Of a DNA stretch of 7,122 nucleotides, positions 5,711-7,122 are shown piece after piece. Position 1 is the first letter of the stretch. Every line of letters begins with the position of its first letter. Both the position numbers and the translations under genes were made by a program. The notes below the pieces were generated by a model. It was given only the letters and a program-made list of their open reading frames with translations, ran no database searches and had not been told where the DNA came from. Source of the DNA: Planctomycetaceae bacterium UBA4655 (GTDB lineage Bacteria; Planctomycetota; Planctomycetia; Pirellulales; UBA1268); the NCBI GenBank assembly GCA_002405515.1, contig DHLZ01000040.1:39132-46253 (forward strand), written 5' to 3'.

Positions 5711-6844
5711 ATGAACCAGAAAACCCTCCTCTCACTCGTCAAGAAGCATGGCACGCCGCTCTTCGTGGTGGACCACGCCGAGCTGCGGAAGAACTACGCC
5801 CTCTTCCGGAAGCACTTTCCCCGCGTGCAGGTCTACTACGCGGTGAAGGTCAACAGCGACCCGAACATCGTGGAGACCTTCTACAAGCTCGGCGGCAGCT
5901 TCGACGTGGCGAGCGTGCAGGAATTCCGCACGGTCCACCAGTTCATCGAGCACCTCCCTGCGAAGGAGCGGCAGGGCTTCATCTGGGACAAGATCATCTA
6001 CGCCAACCCGATCAAGCCGATCGAGACCCTTCGCGAGCTCGACCAGTACAAGCCGCTGGTCACCTACGACAACCACGAGGAGGTGAAGAAGATCGCGAAG
6101 CATGCCCCCCACGCGGGGCTTGCGCTGAGGCTGCGGGTTCCCAACACCGGCTCGATGGTGGAGCTTTCGAGCAAGTTCGGCGCGCTACCGGGCGAGGCGG
6201 TGGACCTCATCGAGCACGCGCACAAGCATGATCTGGTCGTCGAAGGACTCTCCTTCCACGTCGGCAGCCAGTGCACGAACCACGAGAACTACATCCAGGC
6301 CCTCCACCTCTGCGCGAACGTCTTCGCCGAGGCGAAGGCCCGCGGCTACACGCTCAAGCTGCTCGACATCGGCGGCGGATTTCCCGCGGCCTATGACGCG
6401 AGCGTGCCGAAGTTCGGGGCGCTGGCGAAGAAGATCAACCACGAGCTCAACCGGCTCTTTCCGAAGGAGGTGGAGATCCTCGCCGAGCCCGGGCGTTTCC
6501 TCGTGGCCTCCGCCGGCACGGCCGTCTGCAAGATCATCGGGAAGGCGGTCCGCGGCGAGAAGCTCTGCTACTACGTCGATGACGGCGTCTACCACACCTA
6601 CTCCGGCATCATCTTCGACCACTGCACCTACCACCTGAAGGCCTTCAAGAAGGGAACGCCGCAGATCTGCGCCGTCTTCGGACCCACCTGCGACGCCCTC
6701 GACACGATCAGCCTCGCCGAGCAGCTTCCCGAACTGGAGATCGGCGACTACCTCTACAGCGAGAACATCGGCGCCTACTCCGCCGCGAGCTCCACCCACT
6801 TCAACGGCTTCCCGCCCGCGACGGTCGTGCACGTCAACCAGTAG
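5711..6844 (+). CDS. Ornithine decarboxylase, fold III (alanine-racemase-like, PLP-dependent)
   Basis: The 377-residue product converts ornithine to putrescine and CO2 in the cytoplasm. The PLP lysine is K46 in YYAVKVN. H183 in SFHVGSQ (182-187 region), GGGFP (221-225) and EPGR (259-262) complete the cofactor site. The dimer-partner active-site residues are C327 and D328 in GPTCDALD and Y356 in GAYSAASSTHFNGF. YVDDGVYH (288-295) aligns with the substrate-binding aspartate segment of eukaryotic ornithine decarboxylase. These motifs favour ornithine over diaminopimelate, arginine or carboxynorspermidine, although lysine/ornithine dual use is possible. Length fits the short bacterial form. The ATG at 5711 gives the usual N-terminus but has no Shine-Dalgarno sequence; an in-frame ATG at 5684 lies inside the upstream palindrome and would add nine residues. 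It follows hss by 65 nt, most likely in the same operon. Confidence 0.92.
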   Translation: MNQKTLLSLVKKHGTPLFVVDHAELRKNYALFRKHFPRVQVYYAVKVNSDPNIVETFYKLGGSFDVASVQEFRTVHQFIEHLPAKERQGFIWDKIIYANPIKPIETLRELDQYKPLVTYDNHEEVKKIAKHAPHAGLALRLRVPNTGSMVELSSKFGALPGEAVDLIEHAHKHDLVVEGLSFHVGSQCTNHENYIQALHLCANVFAEAKARGYTLKLLDIGGGFPAAYDASVPKFGALAKKINHELNRLFPKEVEILAEPGRFLVASAGTAVCKIIGKAVRGEKLCYYVDDGVYHTYSGIIFDHCTYHLKAFKKGTPQICAVFGPTCDALDTISLAEQLPELEIGDYLYSENIGAYSAASSTHFNGFPPATVVHVNQ

Positions 6845-6854
6845 GGCGGAAGCC

Positions 6855-6905
6855 GCGATACGGCCCACGCGATACGGTCCACGCGATACGGTCCACGCGA
6901 TACGG
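6855..6905 (+). repeat. 14-bp tandem repeat array
   Basis: The unit GCGATACGG(C/T)CCAC occurs three times (6855-6868, 6869-6882, 6883-6896), followed by a 9-bp partial unit (6897-6905). The last CGG of the partial unit is also the first three bases of the type B repeat at 6903. A fragment CGGAAGCC (6847-6854), the head of the A/B repeat core, lies directly before the first unit. The array begins 10 nt after the decarboxylase stop. Confidence 0.9.
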
Positions 6906-6933
6906 AAGCCCGAGGCGCAAGTTTCCCTGAAGG
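6903..6933 (+). repeat. Modular intergenic repeat, type B copy 3
   Basis: The exact 19-bp core is followed by TTTCCCTGAAGG, one base different from the usual TTTCCCTGCAGG, which breaks the CCTGCAGG palindrome. It lies 17 nt before the type A copy at 6951. Confidence 0.9.
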
Positions 6934-6950
6934 CGTGAGTGCACAATGTA

Positions 6951-6978
6951 CGGAAGCCCGGGGCGCAAGCCGAGAGGG
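6951..6978 (+). repeat. Modular intergenic repeat, type A copy 5
   Basis: Type A sequence with one core change (CCCGGGG for CCCGAGG) and one G fewer at the end, followed by CGTTGGACGTTGC. It is the left inner arm of the palindrome formed with 7018-7046; the core change leaves a G-T wobble pair in RNA. Confidence 0.9.
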
Positions 6979-7017
6979 CGTTGGACGTTGCATCAACTCG
7001 CGGGGCTTTCCTCAACT

Positions 7018-7046
7018 CCCCTCTCGGCTTGCGCCTCGGGCTTCCG
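7018..7046 (-). repeat. Modular intergenic repeat, type A copy 6
   Basis: Exact 29-bp type A element on the minus strand, identical to the copy at 1523-1551. It faces the copy at 6951-6978 across 39 nt and is followed, 17 nt later, by a type B copy in the same orientation. Confidence 0.9.
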
Positions 7047-7063
7047 TTATTTACCAGACACGC

Positions 7064-7094
7064 CCTGCAGGGAAACTTGCGCCTCGGGCTTCCG
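7064..7094 (-). repeat. Modular intergenic repeat, type B copy 4
   Basis: Exact 31-bp type B element on the minus strand, identical to the copy at 1569-1599. It is the outer right arm of the B-A-A-B arrangement at 6903-7094. The bases after it (TTATTTTCCAGAC from 7095) nearly repeat those after the previous A copy (TTATTTACCAGAC from 7047), so the array may continue past the window end. The 277 nt after the last gene hold only repeats and no recognisable coding sequence. Confidence 0.9.
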
Positions 7095-7122
7095 TTATTT
7101 TCCAGACTCAAGGCCCGGGATA

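Noticed and set aside
2373..5735. Very long open frame on the minus strand (1120 codons)
   Set aside because: It runs antisense to parB, the tRNA, hss and the repeats, has a composition dominated by R, V, D, E, A and G as expected for the complement of GC-rich genes, and shows no recognisable domain.
6903..7094. CRISPR array
   Set aside because: The repeats are in opposite orientations, have two different ends, are scattered over three gaps with 17-18-nt spacers that resemble one another, and no cas gene is present.

Overview
This is a GC-rich bacterial segment with every supported gene on the + strand. In order they are a DUF1015-family protein, a ParA/ParB partition pair, tRNA-Pro(TGG), homospermidine synthase and a fold-III ornithine decarboxylase. 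A chromosomal locus of a Planctomycetota-like bacterium fits best: homospermidine is a known main polyamine in that phylum, -35 boxes are weak, and intergenic spaces carry GC-rich inverted repeats. This assignment is inference, since no phylogenetic marker gene is present.

Layout. Positions 1-117 hold an upstream leader with a -10-like box and an inverted repeat, then the DUF1015 gene (118-1440), whose stop lies in a 19-bp tandem duplication. The gap 1441-1885 carries three copies of a modular intergenic repeat, followed by two parS-like palindromes just before parA. parA (1886-2632) and parB (2625-3665) overlap by 8 nt and both start with GTG. The gap 3666-3997 carries three more repeat copies and a -10 box for tRNA-Pro (3998-4070). 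A short leader with a perfect TATAAT box precedes hss (4188-5645). A 53-bp interrupted palindrome fills almost all of the 65-nt gap before the ornithine decarboxylase gene (5711-6844). The right end (6845-7122) has a 14-bp tandem array and four repeat copies arranged as a large symmetrical palindrome.

How the genes work together. The last two genes make a complete short pathway: ornithine is decarboxylated to putrescine, and two putrescines are condensed to sym-homospermidine. ParA and ParB, with the two parS-like sites upstream, look like a self-contained chromosome segregation module. The DUF1015 protein has no assigned role here.

The most unusual content is between the genes. Ten copies of a two-headed repeat share a 19-bp core (CGGAAGCCCGAGGCGCAAG) that continues either as CCGAGAGGGG (type A) or TTTCCCTGCAGG (type B). 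A and B copies pair in the same orientation with cores 48-49 bp apart, and the groups face each other as inverted repeats. I see no transposase, RAYT protein, Cas gene or phage gene in the window.
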